From the NCBI RefSeq assembly GCF_018736045.1, contig NZ_CP076132.1, forward strand, positions 4,804,501-4,868,500: a DNA stretch of 64,000 nt, written 5' to 3'. This document shows, in pieces, positions 53,092 through 62,133 of this stretch; within the stretch, counting starts at the first letter, position 1, and every line of letters begins with the position of its first letter. The notes below the pieces were generated by a model. That model saw nothing but the letters and a program-made list of their open reading frames with translations. It had not been told where the DNA came from and did not search any database. Position numbers and translations under genes: made by a program. This DNA comes from Flammeovirga yaeyamensis. GTDB lineage: Bacteria; Bacteroidota; Bacteroidia; Cytophagales; Flammeovirgaceae.

Positions 53092-54522
53092 ATGTTTATT
53101 CACGAAGACTTTTTATTAGAAAACGAAAACGCCTCAAGATTATATCACGAGTTCGCTTCTAACCAACCAATCATCGATTTCCATTGCCATCTCTCTCCAA
53201 AAGATATAGCAGACAACCGTAAGTTCAATAACCTTACAGAAGCTTGGTTGGAAGGTGACCATTATAAATGGAGAGCAATGCGTACCGCAGGTATAGAGGA
53301 AAAATATATCACAGGAAACGAGTCTGCTAATGATAAATTCATTAAATGGGCAGAAACAGTTCCTCAAACTCTTAGAAACCCTTTATTTCATTGGACTCAT
53401 CTTGAGTTAAAAAGATATTTTGATATTGATACTTTTTTAGATCAAAATTCTGCTCAAGATATATATCAATCAACATCAGAAACTCTCTCAAATAATCCTG
53501 AGTTTTCAACCAGAAATTTAATGAAAAAGATGGGTGTAAAAATTGTTTGTACAACAGACGACCCAATCGATTCATTGACTTATCATAGAATTAACAACCT
53601 TAGTAATTCAGATACTAAAATCTTCCCAACATGGAGGCCAGATAGAGCTATTTACATTGAAAAAGGGAAGGATTTTGTGGACTATATATATAGATTAGGA
53701 AAATCAGCTGAAATCAATATCAATAGTTTTGACGCACTTAAAGAAGCTTTAAGTAAACGAATGGATCACTTCGAGCTTCATGGATGTGTGATTTCTGATC
53801 ATGGCTTTAAGTCACTTCCATTAGGTAAAGTTAATGACATATTAGCTGATAAAGTTCTTAAGAGAGCTTTAAATGGTAATACTATTTCTGATACTGACCT
53901 TGCCAATTACCAATCGACATTAATAGATTTCCTTGGGAAAGAATATTCTAAAAGGGATTGGGTAATGCAATTACACTTGGGAGTTATAAGAAATAATTCT
54001 AAAAGACAATTCAATATTTTAGGTGCAGATACAGGCTTCGACTCAATGAGTGATGCTCCACAGGCTGATGCCATTGTTCAATTTTTTAGTCACTTAGATG
54101 AAAATGACGAACTCCCTAAAACCATCGTCTACAACTTAAATCCTGCTGATAACTATATGGTAGGTACCATGATTGGAAACTTCCAAGATGGAAGCATAGC
54201 TGGTAAAATTCAAATGGGCTCAGGTTGGTGGTTCTTGGATCAAAAAGAAGGGATGGAAATGCAGCTAAATGCACTTTCAAATCTTGGTTTGTTATCAAAA
54301 TTTGTAGGAATGTTAACAGACTCTAGAAGTTTCTTATCATTTCCACGACACGAATATTTTAGAAGGACATTATGCAATCTTTTAGGTAAGGAAATGGATT
54401 TAGGTATTTTACCCAACGATATCAATTGGATTGGGAAAATGGTACAAGACATTTGCTATAACAATATTAAAAGTTATGCATTCAAAAACGAGAAAGCAAC
54501 GATCATCTCGCAGTTAGTATAA
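53092..54522 (+). CDS. uxaC: Glucuronate isomerase
   Basis: 476 aa, usual length for this TIM-barrel isomerase of the amidohydrolase superfamily. Metal-binding HCHLSPKDIADN near the N-terminus, TTDDPIDSL, DHGFKSLP and HLGVIRNNS blocks match UxaC. Converts glucuronate to fructuronate (and galacturonate to tagaturonate). The locus has uxuA-type but no uxaA/uxaB-type enzymes, so glucuronate is the likely substrate. Followed by a hairpin. Confidence 0.97.
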   Translation: MFIHEDFLLENENASRLYHEFASNQPIIDFHCHLSPKDIADNRKFNNLTEAWLEGDHYKWRAMRTAGIEEKYITGNESANDKFIKWAETVPQTLRNPLFHWTHLELKRYFDIDTFLDQNSAQDIYQSTSETLSNNPEFSTRNLMKKMGVKIVCTTDDPIDSLTYHRINNLSNSDTKIFPTWRPDRAIYIEKGKDFVDYIYRLGKSAEININSFDALKEALSKRMDHFELHGCVISDHGFKSLPLGKVNDILADKVLKRALNGNTISDTDLANYQSTLIDFLGKEYSKRDWVMQLHLGVIRNNSKRQFNILGADTGFDSMSDAPQADAIVQFFSHLDENDELPKTIVYNLNPADNYMVGTMIGNFQDGSIAGKIQMGSGWWFLDQKEGMEMQLNALSNLGLLSKFVGMLTDSRSFLSFPRHEYFRRTLCNLLGKEMDLGILPNDINWIGKMVQDICYNNIKSYAFKNEKATIISQLV

Positions 54523-54543
54523 TTATAGAGTAATATGTTCAAG

Positions 54544-54573
54544 AAAATGGAGGGTTTTTAACCCTCCCATTTT
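54544..54573 (+). terminator. Hairpin between uxaC and kdgK
   Basis: AAAATGG-AGGGTT (54544-54556) pairs with AACCCT-CCCATTTT (54560-54573), one bulged base. It may reduce read-through to kdgK rather than end transcription. Confidence 0.6.
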
Positions 54574-54585
54574 AAATATTATCTT

Positions 54586-55581
54586 ATGAAAAAAATTATA
54601 ACATTTGGCGAATTATTAGCTCGTTTTTCCACTATCGATAGCGACAGAATTAAACAGTCAAATCATTTAAAAGTTGATTTTGGAGGAGCTGAAGCAAATG
54701 TGGCTTCTTCATTAGCTCAGTTTGGAGAAAAAGTTGATTTCATTTCTAGAGTACCTAAAAATGATCTAACAGAAAAAGCATTAATGTCGTTAAAACAATT
54801 TGGTGTTAATACAGAAAATATACTTTTCGGAGGAGACAGATTGGGATTATATTTTTATGAAAAAGGTGAAGTATACCGTTCATCAAAAGTGATTTATGAT
54901 CGTTCTCACTCTTCAATGGCAACCATAAAAAAAGATGCTATTAATTGGGATGTCATTTTTAAAGATGCTGATTGGTTCCATTGGACTGGTATTACACCAG
55001 CACTATCTAAAGCATGTGCTGATACCACATTTATCGCATTACAAAAAGCAAAAGAAAGAGGAATAAAAATATCAGGCGATTATAACTTGAGAAAAAACCT
55101 ATGGAATTGGGGGAAATCTCATACTGAAATTATGCCAGAGTTACTTCAATTTTGTGACATTATGAGTGGTATTCACCCCAATATTGATATCACTAAACAG
55201 GATGCTACAAAGCATGATTTTAAAAAAGCAGGTGATGAAATGCTTGAAAAATATCCTAATTGTAAATTAATAGTTTTTACGTCTAGAGGAAGCTATTCTG
55301 CTAGTCACAATACTTGGAGTGGGACAATATATGATGGTAAAAATGTATATACTAGCTTCAAATACGACATTACACATATGATAGACAGGGTCGGTGGAGG
55401 AGATTCCTTTATGGCTGCATTAATTTATGCCTTAAGAAATTATGAAGATTTACAATATGTGGTTGAATTTGCAGCTGCTGCATCCACATTAAAACATCTT
55501 ACAAAAGGGGATACAAATATTTGTACAGTCCAAGAAGTTGAAGAATTAATTCAAAATAAATCTGGACTAATACAGAGGTAA
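54586..55581 (+). CDS. kdgK: 2-keto-3-deoxygluconate kinase
   Basis: 331 aa, PfkB-type sugar kinase. N-terminal FGELLARFS, substrate-side GGAEANVASSLAQFG, and the C-terminal DRVGGGDSFMAAL with catalytic Asp in GGGD. Phosphorylates KDG to KDPG for Eda. It is the only KDG kinase in the window, so it probably also serves KDG made by kduI/kduD. 64 bp after uxaC with a hairpin between. Confidence 0.94.
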   Translation: MKKIITFGELLARFSTIDSDRIKQSNHLKVDFGGAEANVASSLAQFGEKVDFISRVPKNDLTEKALMSLKQFGVNTENILFGGDRLGLYFYEKGEVYRSSKVIYDRSHSSMATIKKDAINWDVIFKDADWFHWTGITPALSKACADTTFIALQKAKERGIKISGDYNLRKNLWNWGKSHTEIMPELLQFCDIMSGIHPNIDITKQDATKHDFKKAGDEMLEKYPNCKLIVFTSRGSYSASHNTWSGTIYDGKNVYTSFKYDITHMIDRVGGGDSFMAALIYALRNYEDLQYVVEFAAAASTLKHLTKGDTNICTVQEVEELIQNKSGLIQR

Positions 55582-55917
55582 ACAAATAGCTAAAAACAGT
55601 TAATTATGTAGAACAATTGTGACTATTTTTTCGCAAAAAGCTACTTTAATTAAGGGGAATAAGGTTTCTTATTTCCCCTTTTTTTGGGTAAAAATTAAAG
55701 GGAAAATAACTTTTCTCATAGTTATTTAAGTTTAATCGGAAATTTTAACTTGCCTTATTCGTCAATTTGATGTCTAAATAAAAATTATTCAATATTTTAG
55801 GGCATTAATTTACACTTAATGATGAGTGGTCTAATTAATTACTACACTATAGAGCAGTTTTTGAAACAACTTAAGATGCTCTGATCAGCATTATCTGTCT
55901 CTAATTAACGAACGAAA
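55582..55917. other. Intergenic region kdgK / ravA
   Basis: 336 bp without a gene. Contains the kdgK terminator (55652-55685). No convincing -33/-7 pair was found for ravA, and no repeat of the regulatory motifs seen elsewhere. Confidence 0.5.
55652..55685 (+). terminator. Terminator of the glucuronate operon
   Basis: AAGGGGAATAAG at 55652-55663 pairs with CTTATTTCCCCTT (55668-55680), followed by TTTTT. Confidence 0.85.
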
Positions 55918-57486
55918 ATGAATATAAGCGGAACGATGAACGAGTCTTCTACCATATCACTTAGCGTGTGCAAGAGATCCAAGAAATTACTTTCCCTTTT
56001 GGGTGAGGATCTCCACGAAAAAGAAGATGTATTGTCATTAGCATTATTGAGTGCTATTGCCGGGGAAAGTATTTTCATGCTAGGCCCTCCAGGTGTTGGA
56101 AAAAGTATGATCGCCCGCCGTCTAAAATATGCATTTAAAGGCGGAGATTCGTTTGAGTATTTGATGAACCGTTTCAGTACTCCTGATGAAATCTTCGGTC
56201 CTATATCAATATCAAAATTAAGTAAGGAGGATAAATACGAACGTCTAACAGACAACTATCTTCCTGGTTCTTCGGTGGTTTTCCTTGATGAGATTTGGAA
56301 AGCGGGTCCATCCATTCAAAATGCACTTCTTACCGTTCTTAATGAGAAAGTATTTAGAAATGGTGAACAAGAAATCGAAGTAAAAGTTCATGCTCTTTTA
56401 TCGGCATCCAATGAACTTCCTGCTAAAGGAGAAGGTTTAGAGGCTATATGGGACCGTTTCTTAGTACGTGTTTATGTGGATAGAATTATTGATGAACAAA
56501 AATTCTTCGACATGATCACTTCTTCGAAATTGAAGAACCCTGTAGTAAGAGAAGAATTAAAATTCGATGAAAAAGAAGTCGATTCTTGGAGTCCAATTAT
56601 TGATTCTCTTAAAGTACCTAATGAGGTATTGAGTGTCATTTCTATCATCAGAAAGTACATAGAAAGATACAACCAATCTACAGGACCTGAACCGGAAAAT
56701 AACATCTATGTTTCCGACCGTCGTTGGCATAAGATTGTCCGTTTGCTTCGTACATCAGCATTTATGAATGGCCGTCAGAGAGTCGATTTATCCGATTGTT
56801 TCTTAATTGCCAATTGTATCTGGCACACACCAAATCAAATCGATATGGTGAGACAATGGGTAACTCGTGCCGTTCAAAAATACGGTTGGAGTGCGAAATA
56901 CAGCATGGAGACAGTAAAATCTCAATTAGAGACTTTCGAAAGAGATGTGGAAAGCAAAACAAAGGAGGAAAAAGAACTTTATGTTGAGGCTCCTACCATT
57001 GTGGATGGTGAATACTACCTTATCGAAGGATTCAGTAGCATGAACAATCGTATTCTTGCCGATGATTTTGAAATGATGGGTAGAGGTACCAACGAGTTGA
57101 TGCTTTACACTTCAACAGGACGTAACGAAGCCTTTACTGTTGGTCGAATTTCTGATACTGAAATTGAGGTCCGTATTGGCCACGATTATCATAAATATAA
57201 ATTGAAGTCTGCAAAAGAACATAAGATCGGTCGAGTGGCCATGAATGTATCTGATGATGTAAAAAATCAATTAAATAAAGAAGCAGACCTTCTATTAAAT
57301 TATCTCGATAAGATCTCACACGAAATCGAAGATGTGAGAGTAAGTAGAGAAGAAGGGGTTGGTAAAAATATCTTCCTTTCTGAAAACTGGCGTTCACTTA
57401 TCGACGAATCATTAAATGACCTTTGGAAGCAAGTTTTGAACTACAAGCTGACAACGGAAAAACTAAAACGTAGCTATGGAGGTTAA
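55918..57486 (+). CDS. ravA: MoxR-type AAA+ ATPase RavA
   Basis: 522 aa. Walker A GPPGVGKS at residues 56-63, Walker B FLDEIWKAG with D124/E125, and a sensor-type region near ALLSASNELPAKGEG. The C-terminal half carries the RavA-specific extension. The next gene encodes its VWA partner, overlapping by 11 bp, so both are translated together. RavA-ViaA is known from enterobacteria as a chaperone-like pair affecting respiratory complexes and aminoglycoside sensitivity; the Bacteroidota role is inferred. Confidence 0.93.
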   Translation: MNISGTMNESSTISLSVCKRSKKLLSLLGEDLHEKEDVLSLALLSAIAGESIFMLGPPGVGKSMIARRLKYAFKGGDSFEYLMNRFSTPDEIFGPISISKLSKEDKYERLTDNYLPGSSVVFLDEIWKAGPSIQNALLTVLNEKVFRNGEQEIEVKVHALLSASNELPAKGEGLEAIWDRFLVRVYVDRIIDEQKFFDMITSSKLKNPVVREELKFDEKEVDSWSPIIDSLKVPNEVLSVISIIRKYIERYNQSTGPEPENNIYVSDRRWHKIVRLLRTSAFMNGRQRVDLSDCFLIANCIWHTPNQIDMVRQWVTRAVQKYGWSAKYSMETVKSQLETFERDVESKTKEEKELYVEAPTIVDGEYYLIEGFSSMNNRILADDFEMMGRGTNELMLYTSTGRNEAFTVGRISDTEIEVRIGHDYHKYKLKSAKEHKIGRVAMNVSDDVKNQLNKEADLLLNYLDKISHEIEDVRVSREEGVGKNIFLSENWRSLIDESLNDLWKQVLNYKLTTEKLKRSYGG

Positions 57487-58975
57487 ATCTTCCTTTGATC
57501 GTATTGAAAAATTCAAAATGTTCTCTGCCTTGGGTGAAACCGAGGACAGAGAAGTTTTGGCTAAATACTTAACAGAAATTGCTAGAGGACATGAACCTGA
57601 AATGCTCAACTCTACTTTTTCTGATATGGCTTTGGGGTACAAACACATTATTGATGATGTTCTTGAAACTCCTGGCCTGAACGAGTCTTTGCAAAGACAC
57701 GCTTCTTTGAGAGAATATGTAGTGAAGGAACTGGTCAATCATATCGAGGCCATTGCCGAAACAACCAACGAACCTCCTCAGATAGATAAGCAACGAAAGA
57801 AGTTAAGCCTTCCTTTTGGTATGCGTTCTGGTAAAGCCAATGGCGATAAAGGACGTAAAGGACAAAGCATGGTTTCTAAAATGGTGGAAACGATGCGTAA
57901 AATCTTGGGTGGTAAAACACAAAAGAAACAAGACGACCTTATCAAAAAACTATCTGATAACGCCGCTAAATTCGATAAATCCCAAAATATGATTAGTCAG
58001 TTGATGGATCATCTTGGATTGGGTTTCGAAAAAGCAAAAGGACGTTGGCAGTCTACTGGATTCGAGGTTTTAACACAGTACGAACGTCTTTTAGAAGACG
58101 AAGAAATGCTGAAAGAATTGGTCGATCTTTTAGGTCGCTATGCTAGTGCAGAACTGGAAGAAGAAAGAGAGCAACTGGAAGAAATTGCTATTCGACCTTA
58201 CAGAAAAACAGTAACGCATGGTAAAGAATCGCTTACAGGTATTCATGAAAGCAACGATTTATCTCAAATTCTTCCATCAGAAGCCGCTTTTCTAGGGAAG
58301 GAAGAAACGGAAATCATTTTCTATAAAAAATTCATCGAACGTAAACTTCAGACTTTCGAACTGAAAGCTGAAGAACAACAAAAAAAGAACGATGATGAGG
58401 GAAAAGAGACCGTAAAATCTACGACAAAAGAAGATGTTGCTGGCCCTGTGGTTCTTTGTATTGATACGAGTGCATCGATGTTAGGAAAGCCGGAACAGAT
58501 TGCCAAAACGCTTTGTTTTGCTATTATGAAAATGGCTTTAGAAAGTAAACGTAAGTGTATCTTGTTTTCATTTGGTGCTACTGAAGAGGAAATAGAAAAA
58601 ATTGATCTAAGTAATCTTCATGAAGGATTAGAACCATTAATTAAATTCTTATCAATGTCGTTTAGAGCCGGAACAAATGCAGGACCTGCCCTATCAGCAG
58701 CCATAGAAGCTATGCAATCCGACGACTACAGTAATGCTGATTTGGTACTCATTACGGATGGTAAGATTCCACCTTTTGAAACCTCTTTACTCCATAAACA
58801 ACGTAAAGCACAATCGAAAGGATCTCGATTTTTCAGCGTGACATTTGGACCAGAAAATCCTCCAGAATTAAAATCGTTTGATTTAGTCTGGAAGTACCGA
58901 GCAAGTAATAAAAACAGCTTGGCAGAGTTTGCTAAAAAGTTGAAGGAACTCAAAAGAGTAAAAAAGGATATATAA
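57476..58975 (+). CDS. viaA: VWA-domain protein ViaA
   Basis: 499 aa. C-terminal von Willebrand A domain with a complete MIDAS start D330-T-S-A-S334 (CIDTSASMLGK), RAGTNAG and LITDGKIP. The N-terminal helical region interacts with RavA in E. coli. A basic stretch near residues 102-130 (KQRKKLSLPFGMRSGKANGD) may bind lipid or nucleic acid. Starts within ravA and ends just before a terminator. Confidence 0.93.
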   Translation: MEVKSSFDRIEKFKMFSALGETEDREVLAKYLTEIARGHEPEMLNSTFSDMALGYKHIIDDVLETPGLNESLQRHASLREYVVKELVNHIEAIAETTNEPPQIDKQRKKLSLPFGMRSGKANGDKGRKGQSMVSKMVETMRKILGGKTQKKQDDLIKKLSDNAAKFDKSQNMISQLMDHLGLGFEKAKGRWQSTGFEVLTQYERLLEDEEMLKELVDLLGRYASAELEEEREQLEEIAIRPYRKTVTHGKESLTGIHESNDLSQILPSEAAFLGKEETEIIFYKKFIERKLQTFELKAEEQQKKNDDEGKETVKSTTKEDVAGPVVLCIDTSASMLGKPEQIAKTLCFAIMKMALESKRKCILFSFGATEEEIEKIDLSNLHEGLEPLIKFLSMSFRAGTNAGPALSAAIEAMQSDDYSNADLVLITDGKIPPFETSLLHKQRKAQSKGSRFFSVTFGPENPPELKSFDLVWKYRASNKNSLAEFAKKLKELKRVKKDI

Positions 58976-58978
58976 AAA

Positions 58979-59009
58979 GAAAGGACGCTGTATGACAACG
59001 TCCTTTTTT
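58979..59009 (+). terminator. Terminator of ravA-viaA
   Basis: AAAGGACG at 58980-58987 pairs with CGTCCTTT at 58999-59006, T-run after. Confidence 0.88.
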
Positions 59010-59041
59010 ATATATGGATGAAAATTACGATGTAATTCTAA

Positions 59042-60961
59042 TTATTCTACTATCACTTTTTTGATCACTTTATTGCTACCATTAGCGATCTCAACAAAGA
59101 TCATATGTTCTTGTGTATTCACTCTATAACTCATTTGATGATCCAAATCGAAGTGATCCATCTCTTTACCATCAATTGATAATATTCTTACTGGAAGTGC
59201 TTCATCAGAAGCAGTAGAGATAGTGATATCACCTCCTCTATGCACTGGATCTGGGAAAACGCTGACCATATTATCTAACGATTCATTTTGCCCTACAGTA
59301 ACCATATCAAAAGTTTCTGACTGACCATCAAAATCAAATTGAGTCAATCTATAATACACTTTCTCATTTGTGTTGTTGATATGATCTTCTACTTCATAAT
59401 CAACTCGAACATCACTGTTACCTGCACCTTGAACTTCTTTAACTACTTCCCAATGTCTTGCATCGTAGCTTCTCTCTACAATAAATTTCTCTGAATTGAT
59501 TTCTGTTGCAGTAGCCCAAGTTAAATCAACTTCTTTGTTGTTTTGTGTGGCTTTAAAGGAGATTAGTTCGACGGGGAGGTTTGTACCTATTAATTCATTA
59601 TGAAGGGTGAATTCACCAAATTCAGTAATTTCTCTTTCTGTATCTACAAATGCATTAACACCACCTCTTGATGTAGCAGGTCTATGTGCATCTGATTGCC
59701 ATTGATTAGCTTGTCTATCATATTCAATAACATCTAGCTTAGATTGATCTGTAGTTTCAAATTCTGTATTTAATTTATATAGTGAAACTACAACTGATTC
59801 AGGGTTTTGGGTAGTTGGGTTTAAGACCCAATACTCATTAGCTGCGATATCTTGACCACTACCTGTTAAACTATTATCTCTTAGTTTATTATTTTTGAAT
59901 TGTGCTTCATAAGTTGTTGATACATCACCTGATTTACTTATTTTAATTGGGTGATATTTGGTTCCATCACCGAGTGGGAAAGTGAATGTATCGGTGAAGC
60001 CTTCTTTTATTACTTTTACTGTCGCGTGTGAATTATCAGATGGTATTGTTGTGGTATTTATTGTTGCATGATTTGTTAGAGTCAATGTTTCAGAACCTGT
60101 TTTACCAATGATAATACCTTTTTCAAACAAGATCGAATTTCCTATTACCAGATTATCCTCTAACGTAATTTGTGGAATGTCTCCATTTTTAGAGTTCTTT
60201 AATGTGATTATTGGAAAATGAACTCCATTTGATTTAATACTATGTTTTGAATTTTCAAATGTGATTTGTGCAGCATTTGAGATAGTTGTGTTAGAGTTAT
60301 TATTCAATAATATATCTCCTCCAGTCACTATCCTTGTTTTTTCACTAATACTTAATGTTCCTGAATTTGATAAATGTAATGCATCTGCCCATGGAGGTCT
60401 TCTAACTATCATGGTTAAAGCACAGTTATCTATATTTAATGTTCCGCCTTGGTTAATTTCTATATCACCAGGACTCCAAATTGAAGATATATTTGGTAAA
60501 TCAACTATTCCGTTAACATGCAAATATTGATTAAACGTGAAATCAGATTTTTTCACAGTATTTTGAGTTGCTATTAATTTTCCATTAACTGTACATTGTG
60601 TAGTTCTTAGAGTACCACCACCTTGGACTTCCAATGTTTTTCCAGAAGCAATAGTCAATTGATTTATAAAAATTTCTTCATGGTCTTTAAGTACTAAATT
60701 ATGTACAGCATTACTTGGAATTGTAAGTATGCTAGGGTAAAATTCATTTGCATGATTTTTTGCGATATAAGTCCCCATAGATATATCAGGTATCGTATCA
60801 CCACTCCAATTCATTGGATTATTAAAGTTACTATCTTGAGATCCGTTCCAGATAATTTCTACAACTTGTCCTTCCGTATTGGTTTTTTGTGCAAAAACCC
60901 TAACCTGCACCAATACAAATAATAGTAAAAACGCAATCGAATATTTTGGTGTAATTTTCAT
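59042..60961 (-). CDS. T9SS-sorted beta-helix surface protein
   Basis: 639 aa. Signal peptide (ends RVFAQ), then WNGSQDSNFNNPMNWSGDTIPD, the opening of Bacteroidota beta-helix adhesin-type repeats, with strands over about residues 30-330. A fibronectin-like region follows (LPVELISFKATQNNKEVDLTWATATE) and a T9SS sorting domain (VFPDPVHRGGD onward, about 560-639). No catalytic motif. Likely secreted by T9SS and attached to the cell surface; role unknown. Confidence 0.85.
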   Translation of the reverse strand: MKITPKYSIAFLLLFVLVQVRVFAQKTNTEGQVVEIIWNGSQDSNFNNPMNWSGDTIPDISMGTYIAKNHANEFYPSILTIPSNAVHNLVLKDHEEIFINQLTIASGKTLEVQGGGTLRTTQCTVNGKLIATQNTVKKSDFTFNQYLHVNGIVDLPNISSIWSPGDIEINQGGTLNIDNCALTMIVRRPPWADALHLSNSGTLSISEKTRIVTGGDILLNNNSNTTISNAAQITFENSKHSIKSNGVHFPIITLKNSKNGDIPQITLEDNLVIGNSILFEKGIIIGKTGSETLTLTNHATINTTTIPSDNSHATVKVIKEGFTDTFTFPLGDGTKYHPIKISKSGDVSTTYEAQFKNNKLRDNSLTGSGQDIAANEYWVLNPTTQNPESVVVSLYKLNTEFETTDQSKLDVIEYDRQANQWQSDAHRPATSRGGVNAFVDTEREITEFGEFTLHNELIGTNLPVELISFKATQNNKEVDLTWATATEINSEKFIVERSYDARHWEVVKEVQGAGNSDVRVDYEVEDHINNTNEKVYYRLTQFDFDGQSETFDMVTVGQNESLDNMVSVFPDPVHRGGDITISTASDEALPVRILSIDGKEMDHFDLDHQMSYRVNTQEHMIFVEIANGSNKVIKKVIVE

Positions 60962-61125
60962 CGTAGTAGTTAAAAATAATTTTGAGAAATTTTATTTTCA
61001 CTTTATTTAACTACTCATGACATAATTTGTTGTTTGAAAAGTAGGTATAGAAACACTTGATTAAACTTATTAAAAGTTGTTATCTAAAATCGGTTAAAAT
61101 TAGCGGTGACATTTTAAATTGGGCA

Positions 61126-61148
61126 TAAAAAAAGCGTTTAAAAACGCT
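61126..61148 (-). terminator. Terminator directly after rnpA
   Basis: On the minus strand AGCGTTT-TT-AAACGCT (61142-61148 and 61133-61139) followed by a T-run (61127-61132). The stem overlaps the rnpA stop codon at 61147-61149. Confidence 0.87.
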
Positions 61149-61584
61149 ATTTATTATCTTCTGAAGTAGAATGCTGTTGTCGTACCTCATTGACTTTGTA
61201 CAAACTAGCTTTCATTTTTCTTTCTAAGAAAGCATGAGGTTCTTTTTTTCTTGACACATACACAAAAGCAAGATTTTCTACCTTGTCTAATGGCATATCA
61301 ATATTAAGGATTCCTTTATTTAGGCGGTATACCTCTCTTAACTGCCTTTTGATTCTATTTCTATCAACGGCATGTTTAAAACCTCTCTTAGAGACTGAGA
61401 ACAATACTTGAGGGGGGATAGATGTGTTTTCTACATCTGAGGAGAGAGAATAGTAGATTTTGAATGGAAAACAAAAAACAGACTGCCCATCCTTGAACAT
61501 CTGCTCTATCTGACTTCTACTTTTAAGGTGTTCACTCTTTGGGAAGGTGGCACGATCGTATGTAGGTAAGTTTTTCTTTTCCAT
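61147..61584 (-). CDS. rnpA: Ribonuclease P protein component
   Basis: 145 aa, somewhat longer than the usual 115-130. Basic RNA-binding signature in the middle: DRNRIKRQLREVYRLN, preceded by FSVSKRGFKHAV. N-terminal extension MEKKNLPTYDRATFPKSEHL and a charged C-terminal tail. Assists RNase P RNA in tRNA 5' processing. Downstream of rpmH in the conserved order, but separated by a small ORF and a structured GC-rich leader with a terminator-like hairpin. Confidence 0.97.
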   Translation of the reverse strand: MEKKNLPTYDRATFPKSEHLKSRSQIEQMFKDGQSVFCFPFKIYYSLSSDVENTSIPPQVLFSVSKRGFKHAVDRNRIKRQLREVYRLNKGILNIDMPLDKVENLAFVYVSRKKEPHAFLERKMKASLYKVNEVRQQHSTSEDNK

Positions 61585-61602
61585 AATCTCATTTAAAAAA
61601 GG

Positions 61603-61738
61603 GCAAAAAAAAAGTGAAGGTCCGTCGCATTTGCTGCCGCCAGACCTCCAGCTCTTAACCTTTTTTGCGGGCTTCCGCGAAGTACCCTGAGGTACTTCGC
61701 AGAGACGCTAGATAAAAGCTGCTAGACACAGAGTGTCA
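61603..61738 (-). ncRNA. GC-rich structured element between rpmH region and rnpA
   Basis: A clear GC island in AT-rich DNA. A perfect 10-bp hairpin GCGAAGTACC-CTGA-GGTACTTCGC lies at 61677-61700, with a smaller GCGG-GCTT-CCGC stem beside it. Arms GAAGGTC (61616-61622) and GACCTCC (61643-61649) are followed on the minus strand by nine T, terminator-like, just before rnpA. It does not match the SRP or tmRNA motifs I know. It could be a leader attenuator or a small RNA; the class is unknown. Confidence 0.45.
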
Positions 61739-61739
61739 A

Positions 61740-61862
61740 TTATGCGTTAGCGGCAGCTTTTTGTTTTTTAGCAACTAGGCGCTCAGCTTTTTGCACTTGG
61801 CCTTTGTTGTAATTCAATTTCTCTTGATTTTTCAAGATTTTTTTTGCGATACGAGTTTTCAT
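61740..61862 (-). CDS. Small basic protein between rpmH and rnpA
   Basis: 40 aa, too short for standard gene callers. It begins MKTRIAKKILKNQEKLNY and ends KKQKAAANA, with about 30 percent K+R. The start ATG is 49 bp past the rpmH stop. The A/K-rich tail looks like a ribosome-associated or RNA-binding peptide; no family recognised. Codon use and position inside the rpmH-rnpA unit favour a real gene, but it could be chance. Confidence 0.6.
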   Translation of the reverse strand: MKTRIAKKILKNQEKLNYNKGQVQKAERLVAKKQKAAANA

Positions 61863-61911
61863 CACAATAATGTTTTAGTGTTCTGAAACACATCCTACTT
61901 TAGGATGCTAA

Positions 61912-62070
61912 CTACGCCTTGTGTTTTCTAGAGTCAGAAACTGTAAGGCTCTTTCTTCCTTTTTTTCTTCTACTTGCAAGAACGTTACGTCCGTTTGCTG
62001 TAAGCATTCTTTGACGGAAACCGTGTTTGTTTTTTCTCTTGCGGTTCGAAGGTTGAAATGTTCTTTTCAT
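61912..62070 (-). CDS. rpmH: 50S ribosomal protein L34
   Basis: 52 aa from ATG at 62070. Family signature [22 protein letters not shown] followed by the basic tail ([18 protein letters not shown]). A longer frame starting at 62133 includes the promoter and is rejected. Confidence 0.97.
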   Translation of the reverse strand: MKRTFQPSNRKRKNKHGFRQRMLTANGRNVLASRRKKGRKSLTVSDSRKHKA

Positions 62071-62102
62071 CGTACTATGTAAGATTAGAATTTTTCGGCT
62101 TG

Positions 62103-62133
62103 CAAAAGTAAAAATACTTCTGCAAAATGACAA
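62103..62133 (-). promoter_or_regulatory. rpmH promoter
   Basis: Minus strand TTG (62131-62133), 20 bp, TACTTTTG (62103-62110): identical -7 and spacing to the miaB promoter. About 26 nt from the likely start site to rpmH. Confidence 0.75.

Noticed and set aside
55905-56255. 116-residue frame opposite ravA
   Set aside because: Antisense to the conserved AAA+ domain; its apparent length follows from codon constraint on the real gene.
61603-61738. Identification as SRP RNA or tmRNA
   Set aside because: The GGAAGG-type SRP tetraloop context and the tmRNA ends were not found, so only a structured element is claimed.
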